From JAVBJN01 sp031546985 (lineage in GTDB: Bacteria; Bacteroidota; Bacteroidia; Chitinophagales; Chitinophagaceae): DNA of 61,030 nucleotides. A program made the position numbers and the translations under genes. Numbering within the stretch: the first letter of the stretch is position 1; the number at the start of each line of letters is the position of its first letter. Positions 32,514 through 41,392 of this stretch are shown in pieces. The DNA lies in assembly GCA_031546985.1 (NCBI GenBank), contig JAVBJN010000011.1:1-61030 (forward strand). The letters are read 5' to 3'. Below the pieces are notes generated by a model. It was not told the origin of the DNA. It did not search any database and saw only the letters and a list, made by a program, of their open reading frames with translations.

Positions 32514-32545
32514 GGGAGAACCGGTTTTCGGTTCTCCCTTAATTT
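32514..32545 (+). terminator. Terminator-like hairpin just ahead of the lipoprotein start (possible attenuator)
   Basis: GGGAGAACCG and CGGTTCTCCC form a perfect 10-bp stem with loop GTTTT, followed by TTAATTTTT. It ends 16 bp before the ATG at 32554. A transcript from the putative promoter at 32441-32473 would carry it in its leader. Confidence 0.7.
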
Positions 32546-32553
32546 TTATAACC

Positions 32554-33720
32554 ATGAGCATTTTTAAGGTAAAATATTTTGTAGCGGTAGTATGGCTATG
32601 CCTCGTAATGATGGGATGCGGCAGCAAGCATGAGCTTACGATGCATTTTAAAAAGACCGTTGTGTTCGATAATATTGGCTATGCTAGTGTTAGGTTTGGC
32701 GGGTTTATTACTACAGCCAACGGGCAGCAATGGGTATATTTCGCAAATGCTGAAACGGGCAAAAAGATTGTATTTTATACACTCGACGGTAAGAAGGTAT
32801 ATGAAGTGCCATTGCAAAAGATACACGAAAGAGGTGAGATGGTTGGAGGTATTGCCATAGTAGACTTTAAAAAAATTATTGTGCAGACCAAGTATAACAA
32901 CCGGTTGTATGTAATTGATTCTTCCGGTGCCATAGGTAGGGTGGTAAACCTGCCAAAGACTTTTCCTGATGGTTTGGGATTTGAACTCTACTCCTCATTC
33001 ACCAATGGGAGTTTGCTGTATAAAGACAATGTTTTACTTAACACCAGCATTGATTTCCCTACCGATTCTAACCTTTCATTGGAAGCAGCATATAATATTT
33101 ATAGCAAAAGAAAGAATGCGGCGCCTTTTTTTATGATGGTGCCCGGTTTGGGTAGCGATACTGCAGGGTTGGTATTGGGTAATAAAGGCTTTTATGGCAG
33201 GTTTGTTAAAGATGGCAATGTAAATGTTGAACTTGGTATGTATACATGCAGTGCGGATAACGATTACATTATACAATATTCGTTGTACAGCGACAGCATT
33301 TATATATCGGGTAAAGACCTGACTATTAATAAAGCATATCAAATTCGTTCGAAGTATACAGAAATAGGAGCCCAACCATTGGCGAACGGGGCTACTATGG
33401 GCGATTCGTTGGAGTTGCTGGCTTTGACATCGGGCTTGATTATAAATGTTAACTACGATAAATACCATCATTTTTATTACCTGTCTGTAAGGCATAAGGT
33501 GCCTATGAATAGCGAGCGCAAGAAGATGGCGGAGTTTAGTCCCTGGTCTATCATTGTACTGGACGATAACTTTAACTACATAGATGAACTGCTTATGGAG
33601 CCGGAAAAGTATGTGCCTGGCGAACTGTTGGTTGTAAAGGATGGCATTCTGATTTTCCGCATTCCCCAAAAACTAAATGAAAAAACAACATTTGATTGGT
33701 ATGAAATTAAAAAGGGTTAA
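32554..33720 (+). CDS. Beta-propeller-like lipoprotein (DUF4221-like)
   Basis: A 388-residue protein with lipoprotein signal peptide MSIFKVKYFVAVVWLCLVMMGC. The mature part is beta-rich, with repeated blade-like strands (QQWVYFANAETGKKIVFYTLDGKKVYEV, KIIVQTKYNNRLYVIDSSGAIGRVVNLP), as in the six-bladed propeller/DUF4221 lipoproteins of Bacteroidota. No catalytic motif is seen. The ATG at 32554 is preferred over a TTG inside the upstream hairpin. Its 3' end overlaps the thioredoxin-like lipoprotein gene by 20 bp, so the two are probably coupled. Confidence 0.8.
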   Translation: MSIFKVKYFVAVVWLCLVMMGCGSKHELTMHFKKTVVFDNIGYASVRFGGFITTANGQQWVYFANAETGKKIVFYTLDGKKVYEVPLQKIHERGEMVGGIAIVDFKKIIVQTKYNNRLYVIDSSGAIGRVVNLPKTFPDGLGFELYSSFTNGSLLYKDNVLLNTSIDFPTDSNLSLEAAYNIYSKRKNAAPFFMMVPGLGSDTAGLVLGNKGFYGRFVKDGNVNVELGMYTCSADNDYIIQYSLYSDSIYISGKDLTINKAYQIRSKYTEIGAQPLANGATMGDSLELLALTSGLIINVNYDKYHHFYYLSVRHKVPMNSERKKMAEFSPWSIIVLDDNFNYIDELLMEPEKYVPGELLVVKDGILIFRIPQKLNEKTTFDWYEIKKG

Positions 33721-34150
33721 TAGTTTTTGGCTCATCCTGGTATTGCTGGTGGGGTGCAAGCCTAAGATTGCCGACAGCAGATTGCGAAAATTATGTACAG
33801 TGGAGGGCGTAAAAGTATCGGATAATACTAGGGGCATCATTTTTATCAGCGACAAAGGATGCCCTGCCTGCAGCGCTAAGTTTATGGATTTTATAAACCA
33901 TAAAATAGATAGCAGTGCATATGTTTTTCTGATTAGCGCAGGTTCCAGTAATATGGATCTTAGTCCGTACCTGTCAAAGGAAAGAGCAAATGTGGTGCTC
34001 GACAATGATAAGGTACTGTACTATGACGAAACCATTAAGTCGTCGTTTATTATGCTGTTAACGAAACAACAAGTAGATACCATTTTGGAGATCAATGTTA
34101 GGGACGTAGATAACCAGCTGACCTACCTCAAGGAAAAAGTGGGAACATAA
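33701..34150 (+). CDS. Thioredoxin-like lipoprotein with CPAC motif
   Basis: A 149-residue protein with lipoprotein signal peptide MKLKRVNSFWLILVLLVGC and a redox-type CxxC (ISDKGCPACSAKFMDF) at the start of a thioredoxin-like fold (GIIFISDKGCPAC ... VFLISAG ... VVLDNDKVLYYDET). An ATG 24 bp upstream (33677) is also possible. It overlaps the beta-propeller lipoprotein gene by 20 bp. Pairs of propeller and redox lipoproteins recur in Bacteroidota, but their joint role is not established. Confidence 0.8.
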   Translation: MKLKRVNSFWLILVLLVGCKPKIADSRLRKLCTVEGVKVSDNTRGIIFISDKGCPACSAKFMDFINHKIDSSAYVFLISAGSSNMDLSPYLSKERANVVLDNDKVLYYDETIKSSFIMLLTKQQVDTILEINVRDVDNQLTYLKEKVGT

Positions 34151-34158
34151 GTGAACCT

Positions 34159-34212
34159 AGACCTGCCAGGAGCACAGCTCCCCGCATGGGCGGGCCAGGC
34201 CCTGTCAGGTCT
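34159..34212. repeat. Dispersed hairpin repeat, family B
   Basis: AGACCTGCCAGG and CCTGTCAGGTCT are perfect 12-nt inverted arms around CTCCCCGCATGGGCGGG. Related to copies at 10084, 11983 and 19066. Confidence 0.65.
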
Positions 34213-34240
34213 TGGTTTAGAATAGCATAACATCTACAAC

Positions 34241-34275
34241 AAAACGGCTCCCTGCATAATGCGGGGAGCCGTTTT
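34241..34275. terminator. Bidirectional terminator
   Basis: AAAACGGCTCCC and GGGAGCCGTTTT form a 12-bp stem around TGCATAATGCG, itself partly paired. It lies between the thioredoxin-like gene (+) and the DUF5686 gene (-). Confidence 0.88.
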
Positions 34276-34296
34276 ACTTAAACACAATAAGCCGGA

Positions 34297-36810
34297 TTAG
34301 TCTTCTACATTACCACCACTGTTAAACGATACGCCGCCATTCATACTAAAGCCAATGCGGATACCCACCTGCGGTTTGCCGGTAAGGCCCTGGTAGCCGG
34401 CAATGCCATCGATACGCAGGACCCCGGCAATGTTTTCTATACCTGCAAATACCTCGGCGTAGTTGTTTTTGCTGTTTACATAAAAGGCGTTGGTGCCAGC
34501 CACCAGTTGCCAGTTCAGTTTACGGATACCCGGAATTTTATTGGTAAGCAGGCCATCGAAATGGTGCTCAAAGTTCAGGGTGGCGTAGAACGACTCTGTA
34601 TTGGAGTATTTATAATAAGGCGCCAATTGGAAACCGGTGAGGTATGGAATGGCCAGTGCAAACTGGTTACCATAGAAATGGGTGTAATCGGGCACAAACA
34701 CTTTATTGCGGTTCAGGAATCCGCCCACGCTCACCTGGTAACTGCTGTTGCCCAGCAGGCGCAACTTAATATTGTCTTTAATGGTGAGTTTCCATTTGTC
34801 GTAATCTACATCACTGCCGGCAATGCCGTAGATTCCTTTGGTGTAAGCCAGGGTAAACACCGGCCATTTAGAAGGAATATACACATTGCGGTTAGGGTAT
34901 CGTATGATTTTTTGCCCCGGGTTAAAGCTCAGGCTCAAGGTACCCAGTAAGGCCTGGTGGCTCTGCATAGGCTGCTGCAGCAGGTCGGTAGGGTAGTTGG
35001 GCGATAGCTCTTTATCTTTTTTAGCAAATGAGAAATCGTTGGTATTATCCAGACTTCTGCGATCCTGCCAGCTTACTTCCGCACCGGCTTGCAGGCCACG
35101 CGCTATTTGTACCTCGCCGCTTGCTTTGGCAAACCATGCTTCGTACAGTTTCAGGTAGTTATTTTTCTGCACCAGGGTGTAATACAGGTTGTACAACTCA
35201 TTTACAGGGTTTTCGTTGTAGTATTGATACACCCAGCGACCACCCGAGAATTTGAGTTTAAAGAAACGGCCCCGGTTATGGGTATAAGCCACTGTACCTT
35301 TGGTTTGCAGGTGTGTATTGCTAATGCCATATCGTGCCTGTGGCGCAAAGCTCAGCTCGTTGTAATTATTGTTGGGCACATCTCCGTATTTTTTACTGAA
35401 GTAGAGCGGCAGGCGTATATTGATGCCTTCTACACTGTTGAAATTTACCATTTGGAAAATGCCAGGCGTGTTGAAACCAAACTTCGATTTACGGTAATAG
35501 AAATGATCGCCTGCGATTACGCTCGATACATCGAATTTATTGATCAGGCGGTCCATAGAATCGAGGTAAGCTGGGGAAGAACGGTGTTTTTCCAGGCTGT
35601 CTTTTTTTACATAGTCGTCTTTCTCCTCCACATTCAAAGGCACCGGGCGGATAGAATCCCAGTAGTTGATACTCTTTTTATTGGCCCCGGTTTGGTAAGA
35701 AAGCATAGTAGCGTCGAAATAGTTTTTACCAAAGCTGGGCTGCAGGTTGTAATTGGAGTATACCGATACAAAGTCGCCGCCAAAAGAAATGCCCATGATG
35801 CTGGCTTTCATATGAAATACCTGGTTCTTTACCCGCCATTTATCGGTTGTTACCGGCACATGCACCTGTTCGATGCGCAAGGTATCGATATAGCTGATCT
35901 GCGATTCGCTGGTCAGAATCATATTTACGCTGTGGATGCGCCAGCTGTTTTCTACAATATTGATGTAGCCGCCCTGGAATAAGGGTTCGAATTTCCGTTT
36001 AGGAGTTACCAGTATTTTATTGATCAGTTGTCCGTCTTCGTAAAAGCTGCCTTCCAGTTTGTATTTGTAGTAGTGCAGCGCGCTTTCGGATATGGGCGAT
36101 ACAATGCCACGCGGGTGCACATTGGCTACGCGCATGAGGTTTTCGTAAAAATTAACCTTTACCATAGAAGGGCTGTTAAAGCCAAATCCGTTGCTGTTGC
36201 CACTTTCACGGGCGCTCAGCACATCTTCTTTGTACTTGCCCGGTTGCTGTTCTGCAATATGGGTGATCGACTCACAGAGGTACATAATACCATTGCCCAG
36301 CTCGGCGCTGTCTTCTGCCGTGAGGTTAATTTTCATGAACATCACTTTCTCCGGCAGGGCAAGGAGCTTAAGCACGCCCTTGATGTACACATCGGCTTCC
36401 TGGGCTGCCACTTCGTTGAGGTAGGTTTCGCGCTTGGCAATGGCTTTACGGATAATGGCATAGGCCGGATCTTCGCCCCCGCTGTTTACCGTTACTTCCT
36501 TCAGTTTCATGTTCTGCGGCAGCAGGGTAAAGTTGACCAGCAGTTTTTCCTGCACCACCGTTACGGCCTGGCTATGCTTTTCGTAACCCATAAACTGGCA
36601 CACAATGGTATAGTTGCCCGCAGCCAGATCGAGCTGGTAATACCCTTCGTTGTTGCTCACCGTGCCCTGCGTGGTGCCTTTTACATAAACCGTGGCAAAA
36701 CCCAGAGGCATACCCTTCTGGTCGGTAACCCGGCCTTTTACCAGCACGGCAAAACTGCTGAAAGGCAGCAGCAAAAAGAGCAGAACGGTAACCAGCTTCA
36801 GAAATTTCAT
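34297..36810 (-). CDS. DUF5686 / carboxypeptidase-regulatory-like outer-membrane protein
   Basis: An 837-residue protein. It has a signal peptide (MKFLKLVTVLLFLLLPFSSFA) and a carboxypeptidase-D regulatory-like Ig domain (residues ~25-105: VKGRVTDQKGMPLGFATVYVKGTTQGTVSNNEGYY). The rest is a long DUF5686 region (GGEDPAYAIIRKAIAKRETYLNEV is a hallmark) with many amphipathic strands consistent with a beta-barrel. The C-terminus (VGIRIGFSMNGGVSFNSGGNVED) is not a standard T9SS domain. The family is Bacteroidota-specific with unknown function. The ATG at 36810 is chosen because the longer frame lacks a signal peptide. Single gene on the minus strand. Confidence 0.9.
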   Translation of the reverse strand: MKFLKLVTVLLFLLLPFSSFAVLVKGRVTDQKGMPLGFATVYVKGTTQGTVSNNEGYYQLDLAAGNYTIVCQFMGYEKHSQAVTVVQEKLLVNFTLLPQNMKLKEVTVNSGGEDPAYAIIRKAIAKRETYLNEVAAQEADVYIKGVLKLLALPEKVMFMKINLTAEDSAELGNGIMYLCESITHIAEQQPGKYKEDVLSARESGNSNGFGFNSPSMVKVNFYENLMRVANVHPRGIVSPISESALHYYKYKLEGSFYEDGQLINKILVTPKRKFEPLFQGGYINIVENSWRIHSVNMILTSESQISYIDTLRIEQVHVPVTTDKWRVKNQVFHMKASIMGISFGGDFVSVYSNYNLQPSFGKNYFDATMLSYQTGANKKSINYWDSIRPVPLNVEEKDDYVKKDSLEKHRSSPAYLDSMDRLINKFDVSSVIAGDHFYYRKSKFGFNTPGIFQMVNFNSVEGINIRLPLYFSKKYGDVPNNNYNELSFAPQARYGISNTHLQTKGTVAYTHNRGRFFKLKFSGGRWVYQYYNENPVNELYNLYYTLVQKNNYLKLYEAWFAKASGEVQIARGLQAGAEVSWQDRRSLDNTNDFSFAKKDKELSPNYPTDLLQQPMQSHQALLGTLSLSFNPGQKIIRYPNRNVYIPSKWPVFTLAYTKGIYGIAGSDVDYDKWKLTIKDNIKLRLLGNSSYQVSVGGFLNRNKVFVPDYTHFYGNQFALAIPYLTGFQLAPYYKYSNTESFYATLNFEHHFDGLLTNKIPGIRKLNWQLVAGTNAFYVNSKNNYAEVFAGIENIAGVLRIDGIAGYQGLTGKPQVGIRIGFSMNGGVSFNSGGNVED

Positions 36811-36985
36811 ATATCGGAAAAAGTCGGTTTCAAGGGTTGTTAAAATAGTATATCGTACAGATTTATTAAAAGTTACAGGCATGTACAAAAAATACCTTGA
36901 AAAAGGATACAACGGAAGTTTGCCCCGCATAGTATGGAAGCTGCCCAACACTTTATATATTTAAGCCACATTTGAAAATCTGTTT

Positions 36986-38449
36986 ATGAATCAAACCGGC
37001 AAACAAACCAACTGGGGACAGTTTGGGGTGCTCATTACCGTATTCTTTTTCTGGGGGTTCGTGGCGGCCTCCAACGGCATCCTGATCCCGATGTTTAAAA
37101 GCAAGTTCGACCTGAGCCAGTTTCAGTCGCAGTTGGTAGACATGGCTTTTTATGCGGCCTATGGCATAGGTTCGCTCATCTATTTCCTGGTATCATCCGC
37201 ATTTGGCGATCCGTTAAACAAGATCGGGTACAAAAACGGCCTGTTGCTGGGGCTGCTTATTTCGGCCATTGGCGCGCTCACATTTGTGCCGGCAGCCAAT
37301 ATGCTGTCTTACCCATTGTTCCTTTCCGGTTTGTTTATCATCGCGTTAGGGTTTTCGCTGTTGCAGATTGTGGCCAATCCGTTTGTGATTAACCTGGGCA
37401 ATCCTGCTTATGGCTCCCACCGGCTTAACCTGGCTGGTGGCTTAAACTCTTTTGGCACCACTATTGGTCCGGTCATCACCAGCTTTGTATTGTTTGGTGC
37501 TATTGGCGATAAAGTGGCCAAAAACGTAGAAATAGACCTGGGCTCGCTCAAAATGTTGTTCATAGCGCTGGCCTGCACTTTTGGGTTGCTTATTGTGCTC
37601 ATCAGCGCATCCAAATTGCCTAAAGTAACCAGCGACGATAAGATGGAAAAGTCTTTCTCTGTACTTAAATATCCCCAGCTGGTATTGGGTATGCTGGCCA
37701 TTTTCATTTATGTAGGTACAGAAGTAACCATCCAGAGCAATATGGGCGCACTGCTCAAAACCCCCGATTTTGGAGGTATGGAAGATGCGCATATCGCACC
37801 CTACATTTCGCTGTACTGGGGTTCGCTCATGATTGGCCGCTGGACGGGTTCGCTGAGTGTTTTTAACCTGAGCGATACCACTAAAAAGATACTAAGCGTA
37901 GTTGTACCGTTTATCGCGTTTGGCGTTATCCTGGCGGTAAATAAAATGTATGGCAAGGATGTGCAGGAGCTGTTTATCTATGCCATCTGGATTGTCATCT
38001 TTATCCTCGCCAGTTTCTGGAGTGCGCAAAAACCAGCCAAAACCCTTATCGTGTTTGGCCTGGCAGCGGTAGTGATGATGCTGGTAGGTTTGTGTACCAA
38101 AGGCGAAGTTGCGCTGTTCTCCTTTATCAGCGGTGGTTTGTTCTGCTCTGTAATGTGGCCCTGCATCTTTAACCTGGCCATTGCAGGTTTGGGCAAATAC
38201 ACCAACCAGGGGTCTTCGCTGCTCATTATGATGATTTTTGGAGGCGCACTCATTCCACCATTACAAGGGCACCTTTGCGATATGGACAAAACCAACGCAG
38301 GCGGCATCCTGGGTACCACATTCACCCATTTTTCTTACATCGTTCCGGTTGCCGGATTCCTGTACCTCGCATGGTACGGTTATAAAGTAAAAGGTATTTT
38401 AAAAACACAGGGTATAGATTATGAGTCAGCAGCTGGCAGTGGGCATTGA
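36986..38449 (+). CDS. MFS sugar transporter (FucP/glucose-galactose permease type)
   Basis: A 487-residue inner-membrane permease with about 12-14 helices. Markers are the N-terminal FFFWGFVAASNGILIPMFKSKFDLSQFQSQLVDMAFYAAYGIGSL and SLLQIVANPFVINLGNP, both typical of the FucP/GluP H+-sugar symporters. The C-terminal half has GGLFCSVMWPCIFNLAIAGLGKYTNQGSSLLIMMIFGGALIPPLQG. Substrates in this family are fucose, glucose, galactose, GlcNAc or mannose. It heads the sugar cluster and overlaps the ROK kinase gene by 29 bp, so transport and phosphorylation are probably coupled. Confidence 0.93.
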   Translation: MNQTGKQTNWGQFGVLITVFFFWGFVAASNGILIPMFKSKFDLSQFQSQLVDMAFYAAYGIGSLIYFLVSSAFGDPLNKIGYKNGLLLGLLISAIGALTFVPAANMLSYPLFLSGLFIIALGFSLLQIVANPFVINLGNPAYGSHRLNLAGGLNSFGTTIGPVITSFVLFGAIGDKVAKNVEIDLGSLKMLFIALACTFGLLIVLISASKLPKVTSDDKMEKSFSVLKYPQLVLGMLAIFIYVGTEVTIQSNMGALLKTPDFGGMEDAHIAPYISLYWGSLMIGRWTGSLSVFNLSDTTKKILSVVVPFIAFGVILAVNKMYGKDVQELFIYAIWIVIFILASFWSAQKPAKTLIVFGLAAVVMMLVGLCTKGEVALFSFISGGLFCSVMWPCIFNLAIAGLGKYTNQGSSLLIMMIFGGALIPPLQGHLCDMDKTNAGGILGTTFTHFSYIVPVAGFLYLAWYGYKVKGILKTQGIDYESAAGSGH

Positions 38450-39365
38450 TATAGGAGGCACCAACACCGTTTTTGGCATTGTAGACCGGCGGGGCAATAT
38501 TATTTCCGAGGGCAAGATCCGCACCGATCATTACCCGGTAGTAGATGAGTTTATGGAAGTGTTGTACGATGCCCTGATGCAACACATGCAGGCCGCGGGG
38601 CTGGAGCAGATCAAAGGCATTGGTATAGGCGCGCCCAACGGCAACTACTATACCGGTAATATTGAGTTTGCACCCAATCTTAAATGGAAAGGCATTATAC
38701 CATTGGCCAGGCTGGTGCACGAAAAGTTTCACCTGCCTACCGCTTTAACCAACGATGCCAATGCTGCTGCCGTAGGCGAAATGACGTACGGCGCTGCCAA
38801 GGGCATGAAAGATTTTATAATGGTTACACTGGGTACCGGTGTAGGTAGTGGTTTTGTAGCCAATGGGCAAATCATTTACGGGCACGATGGTTTTGCAGGC
38901 GAGCTGGGCCATGTGATAGCTGTGCGCGATGGCCGGCCCTGTGGTTGCGGCCGCAAGGGATGCCTCGAAACCTATACTTCTGCCACCGGCGTGGTACGCA
39001 CCACCCGCGAGATGTTGCAGAATGGGCATACCAGCAATTTGCTGAAAGATGATGATACGCTTACTGCCCGCAAAGTATTTGAAGCTGCTGCTGCCGGTGA
39101 TAAACTGGCGCAGGAGGTTTTTGACTTTACCGGAAAAATATTGGGCCAGAGCCTGGCCGATGCGGTAGCCTATACCAGCCCGCAGGCCATCATCCTGTTT
39201 GGCGGACTTACACAGGCAGGGGAGTGGCTCTTTAAACCCACCAAAAAGTATATGGAAGAAAATCTGCTGTCTATTTACAAGAATAAAGTAAAGATCATTC
39301 CCTCCGATCTGCGGGAGAACGATTCGGCCATTCTCGGCGCCAGTGCGCTGGTGTGGGAGTTGTAA
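38421..39365 (+). CDS. ROK-family sugar kinase (glucokinase/N-acetyl-hexosamine kinase type)
   Basis: A 314-residue kinase. The ATP-binding DIGGTNTVFGIVD is at the N-terminus, with NDANAAAVGE and the phosphate-binding LGTGVGSGFV in the middle. The ROK zinc motif is GHVIAVRDGRPCGCGRKGCLE, with C-G-C-G-R-K-G-C. It should phosphorylate glucose, mannose or GlcNAc; the exact sugar cannot be told from sequence. The ATG at 38421 lies 29 bp inside the transporter gene. A dispersed two-hairpin repeat separates it from the next gene. Confidence 0.93.
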   Translation: MSQQLAVGIDIGGTNTVFGIVDRRGNIISEGKIRTDHYPVVDEFMEVLYDALMQHMQAAGLEQIKGIGIGAPNGNYYTGNIEFAPNLKWKGIIPLARLVHEKFHLPTALTNDANAAAVGEMTYGAAKGMKDFIMVTLGTGVGSGFVANGQIIYGHDGFAGELGHVIAVRDGRPCGCGRKGCLETYTSATGVVRTTREMLQNGHTSNLLKDDDTLTARKVFEAAAAGDKLAQEVFDFTGKILGQSLADAVAYTSPQAIILFGGLTQAGEWLFKPTKKYMEENLLSIYKNKVKIIPSDLRENDSAILGASALVWEL

Positions 39366-39418
39366 TGGAATATAGACAATTGTAGGTTGCCACAGTTAGC
39401 ATTGTGGCGTAATCAAGG

Positions 39419-39492
39419 ACCTACACCGAAAACGTGGTGTAACCGTTTTCGGGCAGCTTTTTTGGTTACTTTTTTGCAGAAAAAAAGTAACA
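39419..39492. repeat. Two-hairpin dispersed element, copy 1
   Basis: Hairpin A (39428-39450) has arms GAAAACG/CGTTTTC around TGGTGTAAC. Hairpin B (39465-39491) has arms GTTACTTTTTT/AAAAAAAGTAAC. The same pair occurs in the same order at 56382-56444. The gap between the ROK kinase and the glycosylasparaginase holds no gene. Confidence 0.7.
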
Positions 39493-39610
39493 GGAAGATG
39501 ATAAGTATGAATGAAGCTGGATAATATAACCGTAAGCCGAAAAGCATCGAAAGGGCAGGACGGTTTTATTGTTAAAAATAATGGGAGGCTTCCCAAATAA
39601 AAACATTGAT

Positions 39611-40648
39611 ATGAGCTCACGTCGTTCATTTATCAGAAATGCAACCTTTAGCGCATCGGCGCTATTGCTGGGCAAGCTGGCCCATGCCATGCCCCAGGGA
39701 CGCAAAGGCCAGTTCCGGCCCATTGTAATCTCTACCTGGGATGCAGGTATCGACGCCAACAAAGGAGCCTGGGCTATTCTGGGCCAGCAGGGTAACGCGC
39801 TGGACGCTGTAGAAGCAGGCGTTAAAGTAACCGAAGACAGCAACAGTTGCTGCGTAGGTTTAAGCGGCCGCCCCGATCGCGACGGGCATGTAACACTCGA
39901 TGCCTCCATTATGGACGAAAAAGGCCGTTGCGGTTCGGTGGCCGCTTTGGAGTACATTAAACACCCTATTTCTGTAGCCCGTGCAGTAATGGAAAAAACA
40001 CCGCACGTCATGCTGGTGGGCGAGGGTGCTTTACAGTTTGCCCTGCAGCAAGGGTTTAAGAAAGAATGGAAAGGCCTCTCCGAAGATTCGAAAAAGGAAT
40101 ATGTAAAGTGGCTCAAAAAATCGGAATACAAGCCGGTGGTAAACATCGAGAACACTGATAAAAAAAGTACTAAACCAGTACCCGTACCCACCAAACAAGG
40201 CAATAAATACAACCACGATACCATTGGTATGCTGGCTATAGACCAGGCCGGTAATATAAGTGGCTCCTGCACCACCAGCGGTATGGCGTTTAAAATGCGT
40301 GGCCGGGTGGGCGATTCTCCCATTATTGGTTCGGGCCTTATGGTCGATAACGAAGTGGGCGCAGCGGTAGCCACAGGCGTAGGCGAGGAAGTTATGCGCA
40401 TTGGCGGTTGCAACCTGGTGGTAGAGTTTATGCGCAATGGCGATGACCCCGAAACCGCCTGCCGCAAAGCCATTGAACGTATTGCGCAGAAAAGCCCTAA
40501 TAATGTAAAAGATATGCAGGTAGCTTTCATAGCCATAAATAAAGACGGCACCTACGGCGCTTATGCCTTGCAGCCCGGCTTTAACTATGCCGTTTGTGTA
40601 AGCGATACCAGCAATGTGCTGATGAACGCGCCGTATTATTTTAAATAA
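39611..40648 (+). CDS. Glycosylasparaginase (N4-(beta-GlcNAc)-L-asparaginase)
   Basis: A 345-residue N-terminal-nucleophile hydrolase that cleaves GlcNAc from asparagine after N-glycan breakdown. The autocleavage site is the Asp-Thr bond in NHDTIGM, with T204 the future nucleophile. IVISTWDAGIDANKGAW, GRPDRDGHVTLDASIMD, GDSPIIGSG and ATGVGEEVMR are family motifs. The N-terminus (SSRRSFIRNATFSASALLLG) looks like a Tat signal, so a periplasmic location is expected. A TTG and an ATG upstream are possible, but the ATG at 39611 starts the Tat motif. It lies 12 bp ahead of cutC. Confidence 0.92.
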   Translation: MSSRRSFIRNATFSASALLLGKLAHAMPQGRKGQFRPIVISTWDAGIDANKGAWAILGQQGNALDAVEAGVKVTEDSNSCCVGLSGRPDRDGHVTLDASIMDEKGRCGSVAALEYIKHPISVARAVMEKTPHVMLVGEGALQFALQQGFKKEWKGLSEDSKKEYVKWLKKSEYKPVVNIENTDKKSTKPVPVPTKQGNKYNHDTIGMLAIDQAGNISGSCTTSGMAFKMRGRVGDSPIIGSGLMVDNEVGAAVATGVGEEVMRIGGCNLVVEFMRNGDDPETACRKAIERIAQKSPNNVKDMQVAFIAINKDGTYGAYALQPGFNYAVCVSDTSNVLMNAPYYFK

Positions 40649-40660
40649 ACCACCACCAAT

Positions 40661-41392
40661 ATGCCCACACCCTTACTCGAAATCTGCGCCTATGGCATCA
40701 ACAGCGCTATAGCTGCGGCAGAAGGTGGCGCCGACAGGATAGAACTGTGCGATAACATGCAGGAAGGAGGCACCACGCCGTCTTATGCTACCATTAGCCA
40801 GACCCGTAAACGGGTAACCATTCCGGTATTTCCCATCATCCGTCCCCGGGGCGGCGATTTTCTGTACAACAAATACGAGTTCGATATCATGAAAGAGGAC
40901 ATCCGTATTTGTAAATCCTTAGGCTGCGAAGGGGTGGTGTTCGGTATTTTACTACCGGATGGTACAATCGATATGGAACGTTGCAGTCAGTTAATGGACC
41001 TGGCCGCCGGAATGGAAGTAACTTTTCACCGGGCATTTGACCATACGCCCGATCCTTTAAAGGCACTGGAAGATGTGATAGCCTTGCGTTGCAATCGTAT
41101 TCTTACTTCCGGTCAGCACCCTACGGCGCTGGGTGGTACTACTTTGCTCCGCAACCTGGTAAAACAGGCGGGCAGCCGCATTACCATAATGCCCGGCAGC
41201 GGCATCAACGAGCACAATATTATCGAGCTCATGATCAGCACGCATGCCAAAGAGTTTCACGGCTCGTTAAAGAGTGAAATGAAAAGCAAGATGCAATATT
41301 TTAAAAGGGGATTCAACGGCAGCGATTATTTTGAAACACTGGCCGGTAAGGTGCGTTTGCTGAAACAAACCATGCAGCATGCAGCCATCTAA
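40661..41392 (+). CDS. cutC: CutC family protein
   Basis: A 243-residue TIM-barrel protein: LLEICAYGINSAIAAAEGGADRIELCDNMQEGGTTPSY at the N-terminus, IPVFPIIRPRGGDFLYN, VTFHRAFDHTPDP and RILTSGQHPTAL. Once linked to copper homeostasis, the family's real role is unsettled, and bacterial cutC genes often sit in sugar or glycan clusters. Here it lies between glycosylasparaginase and beta-mannosidase with a 12-bp gap and a 14-bp overlap, which favours a carbohydrate-related role. Confidence 0.93.
   Translation: MPTPLLEICAYGINSAIAAAEGGADRIELCDNMQEGGTTPSYATISQTRKRVTIPVFPIIRPRGGDFLYNKYEFDIMKEDIRICKSLGCEGVVFGILLPDGTIDMERCSQLMDLAAGMEVTFHRAFDHTPDPLKALEDVIALRCNRILTSGQHPTALGGTTLLRNLVKQAGSRITIMPGSGINEHNIIELMISTHAKEFHGSLKSEMKSKMQYFKRGFNGSDYFETLAGKVRLLKQTMQHAAI

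Noticed and set aside
35089..36843. Long plus-strand frames opposite the DUF5686 gene
   Set aside because: Low-complexity aromatic-rich translations and no start signals; the minus-strand gene has a signal peptide and known domain.
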